A DNA stretch of 33,624 bases from Candidimonas sp. (GTDB taxonomy: Bacteria > Pseudomonadota > Gammaproteobacteria > Burkholderiales > Burkholderiaceae_B): NCBI GenBank assembly GCA_004297945.1, contig SCRC01000089.1, positions 1 to 33,624 of the forward strand, given 5' to 3'. How positions within the stretch are numbered: the first letter of the stretch is position 1; the number at the start of each line of letters is the position of its first letter. Shown here piece by piece: positions 31,827-33,624 of this stretch. A model generated the notes under the pieces. The model made no database searches and had not been told where the DNA came from. It saw only the letters and a program-made list of their open reading frames with translations. The translations under genes were made by a program, and so were the position numbers.

Positions 31827-32183
31827 ATGCCAAGAAAAGCGAAGCCACCCACTGCGGAGGCAATCTTAGCTAGAGAGCAGTTGAAAGCTTACCTGGGGCG
31901 CGAAGGTATGGCTCTGAATGCGTTTGCGCATATGGCAAATGTGCCACAACCGACACTGCACAGATTTGTCTCCGGCCGTACGAAATCGGTTACTCTGTTG
32001 GTCAGACGTGCGCTGGATTATGCCAGGATTAAGATTGTAGTTGGCATAACACCAGAGTATGATGTTGCCGACGATCCGCGCCTTAAGCAGGCGTTGCGCA
32101 AAGCGTGCGACGGGCGAGCAGAATCAATTGACCTTTTGGCTCGCCTCATCGAGGCCCTTTCCCCCGTTCTCGCAGGGCATTAA
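31827..32183 (+). CDS. Small helix-turn-helix protein, probable regulator
   Basis: The product has 118 residues. The segment AREQLKAYLGREGMALNAFAHMANVPQPTLHRFVSGRTKSVTLLVRRALDYA fits a lambda-repressor-like helix-turn-helix. The C-terminal half is helical without a recognised domain. It starts at ATG 31827 with no Shine-Dalgarno and a -10-like box so close that the mRNA could be leaderless. It lies 30 bases before an ImmA/IrrE metallopeptidase gene, the classical arrangement of an XRE repressor with the protease that cleaves it. Confidence 0.72.
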   Translation: MPRKAKPPTAEAILAREQLKAYLGREGMALNAFAHMANVPQPTLHRFVSGRTKSVTLLVRRALDYARIKIVVGITPEYDVADDPRLKQALRKACDGRAESIDLLARLIEALSPVLAGH

Positions 32184-32213
32184 TCGACCGAGTAATCGTG
32201 AGAGGTACAGCAT

Positions 32214-33245
32214 ATGTTTACAACTACAGCAAAGTCTCTCTACTCCACCGTTGCAACCCTAGGCCTGACTCGCGCACAGGTGCGCAAGCTGCTGCCCGCT
32301 TGGTGGGTACCGGAGGCGGAGAAACACCGCGATGGCATCGCCGAGCTTGCCATGCATCTGAGCCGCAGGCTAAGCATTGACCTGCGCTCACTCCTCGCAG
32401 GCAAGATACAGCCGAAGGGTGCCGTATCTAACTTGGCGTTTAAGCATCGAGTGAATGTGGACGGCTCATCCCTATCAGCGGCTACCTATATTGCATCGTC
32501 TCTCGCTCAGGCTATCTTGTCGGCGTTGCCTAGCAAGTACACCCCTTTGCCCGAGGGGCCCATGATGTTGCAAAGCGCCGTTCGAAAGGTGGGTGACGGG
32601 TTTTTGGGGTTCGAATCCCTGTTGGCGTTGTGCTGGAAGCATGGAATTCCAGTTATTCCGTTGCCAAACCTTCCTGTAGGGGTTCGGAAGATGGATGGCG
32701 CTGTGCTTCAGGTTCGTAACAGGCCAGTTATTGTTATAGCGAAAAAGAAGTCGTCTCGAGCTTGGTTGAGTTTTATTCTGGCGCATGAAATGGGCCATAT
32801 AGCGTTGGGCCACCTTAAGCCCGGATCGACTATTATTGATGTGTCGCTGCAGGAGACAACGACCTACGCAACGGATTCATCAAACGATCAGCAAGAGGCA
32901 GATGCGGATGCTTTTGCGCTCAAAGCGATGGGTGGTTCAGATGTCAAAAGTGTGATCTCGAACTGGCCAAGTGATCTTAGTCCAGTGGAATTGGCGGTAA
33001 GCGCTCGCCAAGCCAGCCAACGTACCAAGATTGAGGCAGGTCATTTCATCTTGCGGCATGCGTTTGATAGCAAACGTTGGGCTGACGCTGTGTCGGCGTT
33101 AGGCTTTCTTCGCGAAGATCTTGATCCTGAGTCCATACTCCTTTCTCACCTCAAGGCGCATCTCGACCTAGAGCTGGTGGCAGAGGATCTTCAAGATATG
33201 GTCCAACAAGTGACCGGCTGGAACAGGCCAGAATCCCGAGCCTGA
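32214..33245 (+). CDS. ImmA/IrrE-family metallopeptidase (COG2856)
   Basis: The product has 343 residues. The zinc motif ILAHEMGHIALGH lies at about residues 188-200 (HEMGH 191-195). A downstream DQQEADADAFALKAMG supplies the third zinc ligand Glu, the usual pattern of ImmA/IrrE proteases. About 100 N-terminal residues look like a helical DNA- or protein-binding region (VATLGLTRAQVRKLLPAWW), and about 90 C-terminal residues are extra. ImmA-type enzymes cleave a cognate XRE repressor; the small HTH protein encoded just upstream is the natural candidate. ATG 32214 has GAGAGG upstream. A PIN-like gene follows after 10 bases, suggesting a three-gene operon. Confidence 0.87.
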   Translation: MFTTTAKSLYSTVATLGLTRAQVRKLLPAWWVPEAEKHRDGIAELAMHLSRRLSIDLRSLLAGKIQPKGAVSNLAFKHRVNVDGSSLSAATYIASSLAQAILSALPSKYTPLPEGPMMLQSAVRKVGDGFLGFESLLALCWKHGIPVIPLPNLPVGVRKMDGAVLQVRNRPVIVIAKKKSSRAWLSFILAHEMGHIALGHLKPGSTIIDVSLQETTTYATDSSNDQQEADADAFALKAMGGSDVKSVISNWPSDLSPVELAVSARQASQRTKIEAGHFILRHAFDSKRWADAVSALGFLREDLDPESILLSHLKAHLDLELVAEDLQDMVQQVTGWNRPESRA

Positions 33246-33255
33246 GGCACCAGGC

Positions 33256-33624
33256 ATGAAACTTCTGATCGATGTCGATGCTCTCGTTAAAATGGCCCAT
33301 TGGAGGATGCTGCCCGAACTACCTGGTTCTTTAGATATTAGTTGGAGTAACTGCGCGACGGTCAGTTCGTTGAAGTTCAGGGCCAGTCGAGCGGCCACGG
33401 AGCCAGATGGAAAGTTATTCATCTCGACGCAGGCAGCCCAGGCGGCAGTGCTGGCAATCGCAGAAATGTCCGAACTCGCTGAGCCGTTGCCAGGCCACTT
33501 GGAATTGTTTCAGGACATCAGTGGCATTGACGCTGGCGAAGCCATTCTTTTCGCCGGAATTATGGGCGACGATTCCACCTATGTTCTTACTGGCGACAAG
33601 CGCGCTTTGCGTGCACTATCCAAT
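33256..33624 (+). CDS. PIN-like protein, incomplete at the window end
   Basis: The 123 codons seen run without a stop to the window edge. The N-terminus MKLLIDVDALVKMAHW has the leading Asp of a PIN fold, GIDAGEAILFAG gives the middle acidic pair, and YVLTGDKRALRAL is the typical last strand with Asp. The start ATG 33256 lies 10 bases after the metallopeptidase stop, so it probably belongs to the same operon. It could be the effector RNase of the cluster. The C-terminus is not visible, and family placement beyond PIN-like is not possible. Confidence 0.7.
   Translation, partial: MKLLIDVDALVKMAHWRMLPELPGSLDISWSNCATVSSLKFRASRAATEPDGKLFISTQAAQAAVLAIAEMSELAEPLPGHLELFQDISGIDAGEAILFAGIMGDDSTYVLTGDKRALRALSN

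Noticed and set aside
1-33624. tRNA, rRNA, integrase, insertion-sequence transposase or RAYT gene
   Set aside because: None was recognised on either strand.

Overview
The window looks like chromosome from a betaproteobacterium of the order Burkholderiales, most likely family Alcaligenaceae (Bordetella/Pusillimonas-like). The basis is G+C-rich coding sequence, the protein flavour of the housekeeping genes, and an APS-type sulfate assimilation set. This is inference from reading; no database was searched.

Left half (about 1-15,660), core metabolism and transport. A leftward glutamate dehydrogenase is followed by rightward cysH-cysD-cysN. CysH carries the CC...CxxC iron-sulfur pattern of APS reductases and CysN lacks an APS-kinase domain, so the set fits sulfate -> APS -> sulfite without PAPS. 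Next come a YggS-type PLP protein and a leftward Crp/Fnr-type regulator. Divergent from the regulator is an 8.4-kb operon: an AMP-forming acyl-CoA ligase, a complete branched-chain-amino-acid-type ABC importer (two ATPases, two permeases, one periplasmic binding protein) and a second, PaaK-type CoA ligase. The layout suggests uptake of a carboxylate followed by CoA activation; the substrate is not visible.

Middle (15,850-24,100), small stability modules between ordinary genes. hicA-hicB, rfbC-rfbD, higB-higA, pgi, a vapC remnant, a putative antitoxin-PIN pair, a DUF4143-type ATPase and vapB-vapC follow one another. Several have visible operators or promoters, and some look damaged: HicA lacks an internal segment, and VapC has Lys where PIN proteins have a conserved Glu.

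Right part (24,280-33,624), defence-island character. It holds an IetA/IetS-like AAA+ ATPase and subtilase pair whose protease gene is cut by one in-frame amber codon, a YdcF-like remnant, a RelE/ParE toxin with its partner, and a sugar aminotransferase remnant. At the end sits a cluster of a T4-beta-like protein, an sce7726-like PD-(D/E)XK protein, a small DNA-binding protein, an ImmA/IrrE metallopeptidase and a PIN-like protein cut by the window edge. This end cluster is the best candidate for a poorly described system.

Across the whole window about 27 copies of a short REP-like palindrome lie between genes. They have a GTAG head, a 7-bp stem and a nearly invariant CTTGT loop. The stem occurs in at least four compensated versions. 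Some copies form inverted pairs with a conserved spacer, and some have decayed or expanded into 19-bp or 13-bp tandem arrays. No REP-associated transposase (RAYT) is present here.
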